Source of the DNA: Toxonevra muliebris | Taxonomy: Eukaryota; Arthropoda; Insecta; Diptera; Pallopteridae | NCBI GenBank assembly: GCA_963691655.1 | Contig: OY829327.1 | Coordinates: forward strand, 58,974,079 to 59,038,078 | Direction: 5' to 3' | Length of the DNA: 64,000 bases | Part shown: one piece after another, positions 34,636 through 46,214 of the stretch | How positions within the stretch are numbered: position 1 is the first letter of the stretch | Layout of the letters: each line of letters opens with the position of its first letter | Notes under the pieces: generated by a model | What the model was told of the DNA's origin: nothing | What the model saw: the letters and a program-made list of their open reading frames with translations, nothing else | Database searches by the model: none | Program-made: the position numbers and the translations under genes

Positions 34636-36977
34636 TCTTATACTTTAAGTAAACACACAAAAATAATTAATTTTCATTGTCAACATATTAGCAATACTTT
34701 AAAACAGGGAATCTCATTTATCGAACAAAAAAAAAAAATAAGCACATTATGCAAATTTTTACATACATGGGTTTGCCATTTTGCCCTCTTGGTTGTTTGT
34801 AGGAAAAAAGACAAGCTTTCTATTAAATATAAATTAAAAAAAAAAAGTTTCGGATTGATTCAAAAAGTTGAATAAAGTTTTGATTTATCAATTTCTCTAT
34901 ATAAAATAAAAATATTTATAATGAGCTTATAACATTATTAAAGGGCATGAAAGACCCTTTCAGAATCGAGTTTGAACGTTTGATTCGGTTGAATATAAAA
35001 AAAGTTATGAGCTTTTCAATCTAGTGGAAATGTCGTCAGAATTGAAAATTTAACCCATTTTAATACTTTATAACTAGGAAAGGGGTGGGGTTAAAAATCT
35101 AATACTTGCAGGTTAAACTACAATCATATAGAGGAATAAGCTCTGAGTGTATGAAAGCGATCCAAGAATACAACGTACAAATTTGGGGGTTTTCAGGAAT
35201 AATGCGCCATATACAGTGTTTAGCAAAGCTGAAGCCAAAACGGCGGTTCGAGTTTAATTTTCGACTTCATTTACGAGCTCTACGCATAAAAATTAACCAG
35301 CCTTATTTTTTTCATTGCAGAAAAAATTGTTCTGGGTTAAATAAATGCATATACAAAATAGTTCTTTAATCATAAAATCATTAACTAGAAAAAAGGTATA
35401 TTCCTGTGTATGTATGTGTGCTTGTCTGTTACGTATCTTATTTTTTTCAGTTGATAACATTTGATACGGTAACAACATTTATGAAATCTCATCGACTAAT
35501 CTAACGACCATTTAAATCAGAATCAATGTTTATAAACACCAATTGTGTTTTGCATTAACAACAACAACAATAGCAAAGTTACCCATAGAAACTGCTACAC
35601 GGAAAAAGGTAAGAGAAATAATCATAATAATCATAACAGTAACAACCGACATAACCGTATCACCATTGCTTAAAGTTGGCTCAATGCAAGTATGTATGAC
35701 TATTCCGTAAAGGGTCTGATAGTGGAATTGCCAAGTAGTAGCATGTTTAACTCACGGTGAAGCTGCTAGTTGTTACTTGCCACAAGATGTACCTAGTCGT
35801 GCTGCATGCTACATAAATGTATGTATGCATACATTTAAATAAGTGGGCGTGTTTGTATTTGTGTATGTAGAAAGGACTGGTTCGTTTATTATAAATGCGC
35901 ATACGAAATTTACACAAGTACTAAATCTGTAGGTGCTTTTTGGATAAATATGTAAAGTAGGGGTATATAGTAAGCATATATCCGTACTTACTACTTGTAT
36001 ACACTGTAAGTAGATTTGGCTCTGCTTTGTCATATATACATACATATGTATGTTTGTATGAATGATATGGATATGTTGAAGTAATTTTGTTGTTGTAGAC
36101 TTTATGGTACGTAAGTATGCAAGTATTGGTGCTGTTATTCTTGCTCTTTGACTGGCATTTATGATTGCCGATGCAAAGCTGAAGGCTCAATTCTCTAATG
36201 TAACTGTAAATTAAAACTGCTACCACATATTGTATTTAAAATATTTTAATCAAGGTAATGGAACTCAGTGTGCCCATTTAAAAACGATCGATATTTTAAA
36301 AATTCAATATAGTGGGATTAAGTAGTTTCCTTTTACATGCACCTTCATATATATACACTAGCTAATCCATAGATTTTTTTAAAGGGGCACTTTAAAAATT
36401 TTCATCCTGCAAAATTTCTTTTTTTCGATTCATGGTCAACGATCAAAATGTAAGAAATTTTCGTCATTGGAGGAAAGTTTAAACCCCAAAATTCTCTTCT
36501 CCCTTGGATCTGCTACTACATACATACATGCATAGATGAAATCTGTACCTGCACAGTTAGTTATATATGTATCTTTTTTTAAATATTAGAAATCTAGTAT
36601 GAATTTGTAGGTACCCATTTATATTTTCATATTTTCACATTAAGGTGAATCATGGAAAAAAGTTGATAGTATCTTCTCCTAAAAATAAACTTTACGTCGG
36701 TTCTCAAAATATTTCGGCTCTAGCGAATAGCTGTCAACAATTATCCAAGGAGCCACAAACCAAAGATCATATGAATAAAAGGGTGGAAATTGTCTTGATT
36801 TTAATGGAAATCCAGGGGGGATATAGGGACTGAACCCCGCCTCCTCCCCAGAACCTTAAATCTTATACTAAACAGTCATTTTTGATAAATCAAGAATATT
36901 TTGATTTTTCCAAAAAAAGCCAACAGCAGTGAAAAGTATATACTTTCAACAAACAAAAAACTTTAGGTTTTTTTTTT

Positions 36978-37042
36978 GTAGACTATGAAAATTAAATCTA
37001 GTTTTTTATTTTTCAAAGTCTTGACTACTTGTTCCATGTTTT
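36978..37042 (+). repeat. Dispersed repeat, copy 1 (GACTATGAAAATTAAATCTA core)
   Basis: Begins near GACTATGAAAATTAAATC and contains TTTTTCAAAGTCTTGACTAC. It matches 61905-61978 (inverted) and 63835-63905 (direct). Function unknown. Confidence 0.65.
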
Positions 37043-37736
37043 AGTTTAATTTGAAGTAATGTAAAAACAGGCTTAAAGAACTATATATGTAGTCATCACA
37101 ACAACAACAGTGTATATAGAGAGGGGCAAATCAGACGGCCGTTTAGGTTTTAAAATATTATTTTATATTATATTTTATTTTAATAATAATAATTTAATAT
37201 AAATATTAACCCATTTTCGGCTGGCGTTGCGTTTTGGCAACACCAACTTCAAACATTTTTAAAATAGATAAGACTATCGTATCCCATTACGGTATTTATT
37301 TAAATCTCTCTTTGCTTCACAATTTTTCTTGTAATTTTATTTTTGCAATTTTACACCTGCGCTTTTACCTTAATATTCGCATGTTAAAAAGGGTCTAAAA
37401 AATTCATTTTTTAAAATGGCTCTTAGAGTTATTAAAATATTTTTTTATTTTTTTAACAGTCACATTCGTGTTACTAAAATACTAAAATGCATTACTAAAG
37501 ACTATCTGATTGATTTTACCGTTTTAAATATTCCAGGTGTACTGGTCGTTGCTTTTTCGCAACAGGCTGCCCTTGATAACCTGAACGTTCTAAAATTTTC
37601 TCAATTGGCTGATTAGCCGCTATGCTGGGCGTGGCAATAGGAAGCACGTTACAGTACAACTGGTTATTAAATACATTCAGACTACATTAAATCTACAATT
37701 TCAACGCCAGCTTATAAATGTCTTACTTTTAGAAAG

Positions 37737-38420
37737 CTTGATAATGGTCTAGTTTTTGGATTGAATTTTGTACTGAATTTTAGTCTGAAATTGGTTTAAC
37801 TTTTCCGTTTTTGCCCGTTTTTGATTTGAATTCTGGTTTGATTGTAAGTCAGAATTTTGTTTTATTTTAGTTTGAATTTTAATCTGAAATAGGTTTGAAT
37901 TTTGATTTACTTTCCAGCGTTTGCAGACCAGAATTTGATCTGATTTCTGGTCTTAATTTTGGTTTGCTTTTAATTTGTATTTGGCGTCTTTTTAACCTCA
38001 GTTTTAATCTAACTCTTAGTGGGAGTAGTGGTTAATATTTTCGTCTGAATTGGCTTGATTTTGATACTATTTTGGTCTGAATTTCGGTCCAAAATCGGTC
38101 TGAATTTTGTTTAAAAATTTGGTCTGAATTCGCCAGGAATTTTGGTCTAGTTTTTGTTTAAATTAAGTTAAAATTTTTTGATGTAAATATTTATCAGATA
38201 TTCCCACTAGTTTTTGGTCTGAATTTTGGGTTGCTTTCGTTCGGTATTTGGTGTCGTTTGAGTTGTGGTCAAAATTTTTTTTTGAATTTTGGAATGAATT
38301 TTAAAATTGATTTTGGTTTTGATTCAGTCTGAATTTTGGGCTTTCAATCTCACTTTTGCCCTGAATTTGGTCTCATTTTGGTCGATTTTTATTGGAATTT
38401 TGGTCCGATTCGTGGTCTTT
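37737..38420 (+). repeat. Degenerate minisatellite rich in TTTTGGTCTGAAT
   Basis: About 680 bp made of diverged units around TTTTGGTCTGAATTTTGGTT, many times repeated on one strand with strong C depletion (T/G/A rich). Unit length varies from about 15 to 30 bp. Flanked by direct copies of AACAGGCTTAAAGAACTA (37066 and 38534). Confidence 0.75.
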
Positions 38421-38851
38421 GTTTTTTTAACCGGTTGTTGCCCGGTAACCGAAAGCGTGTACGGATCTCGTTGAAATTTAAAATGTATTGGTTTTTTGGC
38501 CAAATTAAGATATATTTACATTTTAAGTAATGTATAACAGGCTTAAAGAACTATTTAATTTTTCATAAAAATTAAGTGCTTGGTAATGGAGTTGTGAGAT
38601 CGTAAACTCACCACCAACCCGATATTAATAGTGATATCGATGCTTAGTGTGATATGTATATATATGTATTTTAAAAATTTGTTTAAAGTACTATCCAAAT
38701 AAACTGTTATCTTAATTGAATTGACTCAAATGGAGATGTATCAAATGTATCAAAATCAAAAAAAAATTTTTATTTTTTCTTTTTGTTTTTTGTTCAATTT
38801 ATTTTTTTATTTACTATTATCGTTTTAAATTATTTTCTCTTAATCGCTTTT

Positions 38852-38928
38852 TCCCAGGCTCGAACCTTTGGCCGAAAAATGTTCGCATGATGACTGTCGA
38901 GCAACGCGCTTAGTAACTGTGCCACATA
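38852..38928 (-). other. tRNA-like sequence, second copy
   Basis: The minus strand has an A-box-like TGGCACAGTTAC and a B box GGTTCGAGCC, plus the same intervening segment as 12272-12345 (GCGCGTTGCTCGA, ATGCGAAC, TTTTTCGGCC). It is a relic within a mobile element, not a tRNA gene. Confidence 0.6.
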
Positions 38929-39079
38929 ACCAAATTTACTTCCTAAGAATTTGGTTTGTTTTAGTCTTTCAATGTTTTGAGCACTAATAAAAAATAAAAA
39001 CTCCAGTTGCACAGAATTTTTTTTTGGTTTATAGCATTGACAACCGAATGAGAAACTGTAAATAAAATGTTAAACTATA

Positions 39080-40001
39080 CGGAAAAAAATATTCTGTAAT
39101 AATTCATTGGATTTCAGATAATAATTACAGTTTTCCCTGTTTTGCCCGGATAGTAAACGAAAAACTGTAATAATTGATTACGATCAAACAATAATTCCCT
39201 TGAGTTTAATTAATAATATCCAGAATGAATTAACAAAATTTACGAATGAGTAAGCACATTGAACTTCACAATACAGTTAATATTATTGGAGTTTCAAATC
39301 AATTTTTACAGCTTGATTTTGTAAATTATCTAATTGGAAACTGAATTTTTACTAAGCATAATAATACTTTTGATATAGAATATTTTGTTCTCTTCAGCAT
39401 TGATCAAAAGCAAACAACTCTACTAGCTTTTTCCATGATTCTAGGGTAATTCAAAAAAAGATGATGTTTCAGTTTCAATGGTTTTAATAAAATAATAAAA
39501 CTTTCATTTAATATAGTGTAAACATTCCAAAGCTTATTAGCTGGATAAATAATCCAAAATGTCTCGTTACAGAAAGAAGCAAATCCAGGTGCCAACCAAT
39601 GAGTTTGAAAGTTATTTTATTGAATGATAATATATAGAAAAATATTTGATATATAAAACAAAGTAAATGCGTGATTTAAAAAATGAAAGCAATGAAACAA
39701 AAATATTTTCATAAATTTTTACAGTTTGCCCCGTAATTTTTAATTGCCGATTATAGAATATTTCAATAATAATTCAGTATTTTTTATCAACTCAATTTTT
39801 TCCATGCTACTTTGAATATTTTCCTTTCTGAAACTGTAATAATTAAATTTTGGGATGTAATGTTTGCAGTTTACCCATAAATTTATATTGAGTGTCTCAT
39901 GAAATTTCTAAATTGCAATTGAAAGAAATGGCAATTTTTCCTGATTATTCTGCTTTTTTTGAATATCACACGTTATTTTTTACAAATCTTTTTTCTCCGT
40001 G
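39080..40001. mobile_element. 922-bp element with CGGAAAAAA ends inserted in copy B
   Basis: The left tip is CGGAAAAAAAT; the right tip, reverse complemented, is CACGGAGAAAAAAG. TATA flanks both sides (39076-39079, 40002-40005). Comparison with copy A shows the uninterrupted target has the length expected after a 4-bp duplication. Internal CTGTAATAATT motifs recur (39094, 39171, 39834). No transposase. Confidence 0.65.
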
Positions 40002-40672
40002 TATATGTCTATAAGTAATTTCAACTTTTCGACATGGGTTAAAATATATCTCAACATGCATAAAAAACTAAGCAAAAGTTGGGACAATTTTTACCCTACC
40101 TAAATTTAAAGAGTTAACTATGCAAGAGGGAGTAAGATATACAAATTTGAAATACTAAATCAGACTGTCTTTGTTTATCATTATTTCTAAAAATAGATCT
40201 ATAAAATTTTGAAATTATGTTAGTGAAAGCCAAAAATTTTGTTACTGTATTGGAGTTTCCATTAGCCATGTATGGCAGGGTTATGAACTAACATGTTACG
40301 AAAATTGTTAATACAAAATAAAAAACTGTTGAATCAAACAAATTGTGTTTAATACAACAGATTTTCTTAACAACAGCGATGGACTGTTAAAATCACAGTT
40401 TTTTTTTCTCGGTGTATCATAAAAAATGTTTTCTCACACAAGAGACGATGTTTAGTGGTTTTTTCAAAACATAACGAAATATTTTGATAATTTTCATAAA
40501 ATAAATCAAGACATATGGGACGTGAGGCACCTTAATATTCATGCATATGCCCGGATATTATACAAGCACACACGATTTCTCGAAAATATTGACATTGCAT
40601 TGAGGTAACATACCTTAAAAAATCTTAAAAATCTAACGAAACTGCCAAATCTAATTGGCTCTTTATAAATAA

Positions 40673-41615
40673 CACAGTGTTACAAAATTTAGTGAAGTGG
40701 AAATACCTGGGTAGTGATACTATTTTTCTTGTAGGTCATGTCGCGTGTGAAATTTTCCAAACACCTCCAAAATCTTGATTTACGGGGAAAATAAGCCTGT
40801 AACTTAGTTGATTATCAACTAATTTTTTAGTTTCTACCGGGTTTAGAAAAGGAACTTAGACCTTTCGAATGATATACCATATATTTTATTTAAGAAAATT
40901 TGAGGAATCTGTTTGTATTTGTCTAGCAAACACAGTTTTTTCACTTTTTCCGCCTTTTCTCAACTCTGGTGATGTTTCTACATGCTATTTTATAAAGAAA
41001 CCTCACTACTTGTGAAATTATTCAAAAGATATGTTTAATAACGAATACAACGCATATAGTTATTAAATATTTTTACAAAAATAAAATTTTTGGCCATTCA
41101 ACTCAAAAATGTTTGCTTAACTTAACATCAACGAGAAACTGATGATGCTGAATTTAAAAAAAATAATAATCAAGCAAACGTTTTTGAGTTGAATGGCCAC
41201 AATAGTATTTTTGTAAAAATGTTGTTAATATACATATACATGAATAAATTCACAAGTAGAATCGCTTCTTTATAAAATAGTGTGTAGAAACATTGCCAAA
41301 GTTGAGAAAAGATGAAAAAAGTGAAAAAAATTGTATTTGTTGGACAAATACACACAACTTTCTTAAGTTTTCTTAAACCAAACGTATATCATTCGAAAGG
41401 TCTAAGTTTCATTCTTCTAAAACCGGTAAGAAACTGAAAATCTGTTGATAATGTTACATGCTTATAAGTGCGCAAAGGTACGAGCACTTTTTTTTAACAG
41501 TAAATCAGATTTTGGGGGTGTTTGGCAAATTTCACATACAGACTCTTGTTTTACTCGACTAGACCTACAAGAAAAATAGTATCACTTCCTAGGTATTTTT
41601 TACTGTCGCACCGTG
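40673..41615. mobile_element. Near-palindromic 0.94-kb foldback element
   Basis: Two arms of about 430 bp pair along almost their whole length (for example GTGATACTATTTTTCTTGTA near both tips and TTTGGCCATTCAACTCAAAA near the centre), leaving a spacer of about 50 bp. Tips read CACAGTGTTACA and, inverted, CACGGTGCGACA. The CACAGTG-like tip recalls Transib ends, but no 5-bp duplication is visible, so the superfamily is open. No coding capacity. Confidence 0.85.
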
Positions 41616-42185
41616 TAATTCTCTTAATAGCGCTTCTAGTTCATTAGTTTTGGAAAGTGGAACCAGTTGTAGTCTCATGTACAAGTTAAAGAGATGGATG
41701 GAGGCCACACAATGGGAAAACTTGAACAAAAATATTTTATTTTGGGTGCAGCGATCAAGTACATTCATCCTTATATATATGAGCAGACAGTTGTTGCGTG
41801 AATTTATTGCAGCAACAATTTTCATGTATAGGGTCTATACAATCAATGCAACTTCTTGGAATTCAACGTTAAAAAGGATTAATTATTTTTGGAGAATTAT
41901 TTCAGTCTTTTTGGAATCTAATTTCACAACAGTAGTTTATTACATAAGAAAAGAGCAATTCCTTAGTTTACAAGTACTTTTTAAGCTACATAAAAGTAAA
42001 TGTTGCATATTCGCAACATTCGGTATGAAAGAGTTAAGGAATTGCATATTCAAAATCACAAAATACAATTCAGTAATGATTTCATTACTGAGGCATTGAA
42101 AATGTTACCTACTAAAATTCCAAGGAATTGGAATTGAGGGAAATTCAATTATTTAAATAATCATTAGTAAACTTTCCAACACGGT
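41616..42185. other. Gene-free stretch
   Basis: A 149-codon plus-strand frame (41650-42099) has no recognisable motif and biased composition typical of chance. I see nothing else. Confidence 0.5.
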
Positions 42186-42500
42186 TCCGCAAATAAATAC
42201 CCTGATATTGTCCTTGGGTACTTCAATCGTAGCTGGAATGTACTGTAGACTTCATCGTTAATGTAGCGGTAAAGGTCAAAAGGTGTAAAGTCACACGATC
42301 TAGATTCTAGAATCAAGATGCTCAATTGAAGTCACCATTTCGAAAAATTCCACTATCTGCAAACTTTTCGCGCACATATGCGATTATTCCAAAATTTGTG
42401 TGGCATTTAGTGCGGTCTTGTACAAGTCGTCCACATTCAAAGCCTCCACTTCAACCCAAATACTTTCAGCTGCAGGAGAAATATTTTAAGTTGATATGGC
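42186..42500 (-). pseudogene. Mariner/IS630-type transposase fragment
   Basis: Minus-strand pieces read QDRTKCHTNFGIIAYVREKF and GIFRNGDFN, then RSCDFTPFDLYRYINDEVYS. These match the DGAxxHTxxxxxxFLREKF...SRNGDxNWPPRSCDLTPLDFFLWGYxKxxVY region around the second and third catalytic acids of a mariner-related transposase group common in insects (from memory). The third residue appears as Asp in CDFTPFD. Stops and frameshifts break it. Confidence 0.65.
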
Positions 42501-42569
42501 TAGACGATCACGAATTGAGTTTTAAAATTGAAGACAGAACGACTGTTTCCGCGAAATTTTTACCATCCT

Positions 42570-42725
42570 TGTGAATATTCACGATTTCAGTGCTTTGTGC
42601 AATTTTGCTCAATTTTTATTCACAAATGGAAATTTTCATTACATATATTTGTTGTTGTGATAGCAGAAATATTTTTGCTTTGTAACGATGTAAGACCATT
42701 TGCACCAGATTGTGAATGCAACTAT
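42570..42725. mobile_element. Diverged relative of the 48.35-kb MITE
   Basis: Shares TTGTTGTTGTGATAGCAGAA and ATTTGCACCAGATTGTGAAT with 48352-48480, and has a left end TGAATATTCACGATTTC consistent with the same inverted repeat. Confidence 0.6.
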
Positions 42726-43142
42726 TGTTTTTACTACATAAATATCAAAGACAGGAAAAAATTTAATTTTAAAATGAAATCTCTAGTTGAAAAACCCTTT
42801 ATTACAGATGACCAACTTTGAATCGGAAGATGATCATCTTCATCATTGCAAAATAGTATGTCTCTTTTTAAAACTAATGCTCGCTCCATGGTTCACATTT
42901 TGACATGGATTTTGACTCCATGCCAAAGACAATAATTCGAATTTTGTTGCATAATCTTATTTTTAAAACCTTCCAAAAACTGCTTAGAAAATAAAATAAA
43001 AATTGACTGTTTTGTTTCACACCAACTTACTAACCACGCCCACTTTTTTCATGCATATACGCACATAATGGAATTTATTTTCCATTAAAGTAATAAGTAT
43101 AAATTTAATAAACGTTTTTTCCAACCATATAGAACACACACA

Positions 43143-43146
<4 letters not shown>

Positions 43147-43176
<30 letters not shown>
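43147..43176. repeat. TA dinucleotide microsatellite
   Basis: About fifteen TA units. Confidence 0.9.
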
Positions 43177-43180
<4 letters not shown>

Positions 43181-44069
43181 TATATGTATATGTGTACAAG
43201 TATAAATAAATATGTATCATCGTACATAGAAAAATGTCAAATAGCACAAATGCACCGGAAACCTATAAAATATTTATTTAAATATGGAAAAATAATATTG
43301 ACTCGGAGCAACGAGTTAAAGATAACTAAGGATGCTGCAGATGCTGCTTCAGTTACATGGAATCTGCCTTCCCTTTTTGCAACCTCAAACCGTCGCACTT
43401 GCACACCTCAATCCTACCATCACGTCTTGCTTAATGCTAATGCCTCCAGTGCGTCGTGTCGCCCTCCAGTATAGTGACGACGGTGCTGCCATTCGAGAGT
43501 AAGTTTGATGTGTGTCGTTCGCATATGAGAAATTTGCATACAAAGCACCTTTTGAAAATTTTAAAAAAGGAATTGAATTTCATTTTAAATTGGAAAAAAA
43601 TTGAAAGCAAAATTTCACTCGTGCCTGCGTGTGTCAGACTCCGCTCAAGGCCGATTCATGGTGATGCATGATTTATGATTTTTGTACACGACTAGAGGGA
43701 CAGAAAATTGCTTTAGAAAATTCTTTGTCGTATGGGTCGAAAGCTGTTAGATGTTGTTTTTGTTACTGTTGTCGATATCGATGACGGTATTGTATATACT
43801 TTATGTGTGTGTGCACATGTGAGTGGAGCAGGCGATCAACCGCAGATACAATGGCTCTGCTTATATTCCAATTAGGATGCAGTTATGTTGTTATTCTTTT
43901 TCAAATTTGTAGATTAGAAAGGTTTTTAGGGAGAACAATTTCTTTCGGAGATTCAAAAATTTTTTTGTGTTCGCGTTATACCAGAGATTGAACATTAAAA
44001 TATTATATGAACTTTTCGTTACACTAGACAGTTGGCCACATCTATGTACCTACTCATTTGTATTGAACA

Positions 44070-44172
44070 TGTTGCAATTTTTTTATTTGTAGAAAAAAAT
44101 AGACATACCTTCCACACAAAAACCGGAAAAATTCCCAAAAAGTGGAAAATTTGTATGGGAGGTACCCTTACC
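44070..44172 (-). repeat. Dispersed repeat shared with 6.54 kb
   Basis: Reverse complement starts AAGGGTACCTCCCATACAAA and matches 6541-6640. It abuts the C-terminal end of the R1-like RT and probably inserted there. Confidence 0.6.
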
Positions 44173-44175
44173 ACC

Positions 44176-45345
44176 TTACGACCAATTAACCGCATAATTT
44201 CTTGTACCTGTAGATCGATGAGCACCTTAGTTGCTATAACACAAATAGCATCGTTCGACACTGAGCGATACGCGCTAGCTACCCTCAGGGCACTGAACCT
44301 ATAACTCACACGGATATCCTTCTGGTGTGTCTTCTTGCTGTCCGCCCAAATAGGTGCTGCATACAAGATTACTGACGTAGTAACCGTTGGCGGCGCGCGG
44401 GCCTCCTATGTTCGGCATAATGCATATTAACGAACTGTTTATTCGTGCTGCTTTTTCACTAGCAGCTTTTAGGTGCTCCTAAGTAGTTGATGTGTGGAGA
44501 CGAGGTGATGATCACCAAGCGTGATGACCAGCTCTTCACGCGTGTTTTTGGTGCTCAATAGCATGACTTCCGTCTTATGCTTCGCCTATTTCGTCTGCAT
44601 ATCCAATGATTGTTGTATCCTCCGGGAGACCCAATTTGAGGATGCTGTCATACATTCCGTTCCATAGTGTTGGGCCGAGAACGGAGCCCTGCGGAACGCG
44701 TCCCTTTACATGATACTGCTTCACGCCGTCGTCAGTATACTAAAATCCTGTTACCGAAGTAGTTTGCGATTATTGGCAACATGTACTCCGGTACTTCAAA
44801 TCCTCTCAGTGTAATATTCATCACCGCTTATATTGAGTCGACACTGGAGCGCGCTTTTCTGAAACTAAGTTGTCGTTCTGATAGCCCTCCTGGCTTTTCA
44901 AGCCACTCCTGGAGCCTGAGAAAGAAAGTGGTAACCCCTTTTCACATCAGTGTGGGGCAGGTGGGCTTTGGGGCCCTTGGGCCTCTGACGTTCCTCATAA
45001 CCATCTTAATGCCAACCCCCAAGGATCTGATGGTCTTCTTGAGCTCAATTCTGCAGACTTTGTAATCGAGCTGCATGGCTTCCCATGCGGGAAGAGAACG
45101 AACTCTCTGCGCTTTCCTACGTGCTTAATGGCATTTCTTCTCGTCATTCGATCAGTACACCGGTTTCCTAATTAGGAGTGCACGTCTTTGGGGCATCGCA
45201 GCATTACATGCTCTAGAAAGTTCTTCGGTTGAGTGCGCTGCATTTCTGCAGCTGGTTTGGACTGGATTATTGCGTCACTCCAAGCTATGTTGAACGTGTC
45301 CGCGTCGAACGCTTGCCTCTTCGATCCATTGTTATGTATGTTTGT
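44176..45345 (-). pseudogene. R1-like LINE reverse transcriptase relic
   Basis: Read right to left on the minus strand: FNIAWSDAII upstream, a segment SFRKARSSVDSI (RT block KARSTVDAI), FEVPEYMLPIIANYFGNRIL (block before the palm), VKGRVPQGSVLGPTLWNGMY (RT block 4), IIGYADEI (catalytic YADD with Asp to Glu in the second position), then AAPIWADSKKTHQK and SALRVASAYRSVSNDAICVIA (thumb). The order and sequences are those of R1-clade ORF2. Several frameshifts and stops and the changed catalytic residue make it dead. It is neither in rDNA nor complete. Confidence 0.8.
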
Positions 45346-46206
45346 ACTTGATTTGTATAACTATATATAATATGTAACAACTCGAAAGTAAAAATATATA
45401 ATGCATAGTGTTATTTGAATAGATTATGCAAGCAGTTAAAAGTTCAACTTAAATCCTACATCTCTCTATTGCAGTTAAATTTTCTGCTTTATTCTCATTA
45501 TCGTTTATCTTTAAAAAAAATGCAATACGAATTGTTTTGTGGCTTTGTACTCTCTTAGTTTCGTCGGATCTGTTATAGTTAACTGCTGCTAAATCACAAC
45601 ATTCCAAACTTTGCATCGTTAACAAGTCCATTCCGCTCTATTTGACCCTAACACCATTTGTGAGCCGAGGTCACACGGCTTACAGTGCCAGCATTGCCAC
45701 CACCATTGCACACTATCCATTATCTCCCTTAACGGGATGTGGAAGCATTGGCCATTTGGCTTGCCATATGACATTTAAGCATTGACATAAACCTTTGAGC
45801 TTAGTATATCCATGCTTATGTACACACATTTACATACAATCATGAACAGACATATACAATACATACGAGCATTTATACCTACTCGTGCACTCGTAGTTGA
45901 ATTGGAGTTTTCATAGATTTCAACACATATTTACAAACGCACACACACACATGTAAAAACTCATGTAAATGTGTCCATGTTGGAATAAATGCGTTTCTAT
46001 TTGTTCGATGAAAATATTTTCGTAGCACTTGAGTGAGTATGTAAATGCATGCGTATGTGTGTGCGTATGGAAGTGTTTGTGTGGATGTTAGTTCGTTATT
46101 TAAACTAATGGAATGTTGTCGACTATAGTCAGTAGCAGCAAACGAACGACAGGAAATTTCGATTTAGCATCATTGGTGCGGTTGGATAAGAAGTTGTAGG
46201 CGAAAT
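45346..46206. other. Gene-free stretch
   Basis: AT-rich with simple ACATACA and CACACA repeats (45820-46080). No gene recognised. Confidence 0.5.
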
Positions 46207-46214
46207 GTTTCCTG

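Larger units (their letters stand above)
34640..38785. other. Gene-free stretch
   Basis: Contains microsatellite-like TACATACATATGTATG sequence (about 36040), a repeat core shared with 61.9 and 63.8 kb (36978-37042), a TTAACCC terminus (about 37207) and a degenerate minisatellite (37737-38420). No recognisable coding region. Confidence 0.5.
38790..40256. mobile_element. TIR/tRNA-like element, copy B, with an insertion
   Basis: It matches copy A (12200-12760) from the TTTATTTACTAT stretch before the tRNA-like segment to GTTACTGTATTGGAGTT at the right. Its outer termini are not preserved. It is interrupted by a 922-bp element (39080-40001), and the two halves align to copy A with the expected length once the insert is set aside. 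Confidence 0.7.
42501..44069. other. Gene-free stretch with MITE relative and TA repeat
   Basis: 42570-42725 resembles the palindromic MITE at 48352-48480. A TA dinucleotide run lies at 43147-43176. 43300-43500 is more GC-rich and contains a donor-like GAGA|GTAAGTT at 43497, but no exon could be established. Confidence 0.5.

Noticed and set aside
41650..42099. 149-codon plus-strand open frame
   Set aside because: No recognisable motif, no splice or start context, surrounded by transposon DNA.
43300..43500. Possible exon ending at a donor-like GAGA|GTAAGTT
   Set aside because: No matching acceptor, no conserved protein, no continuing exon seen.
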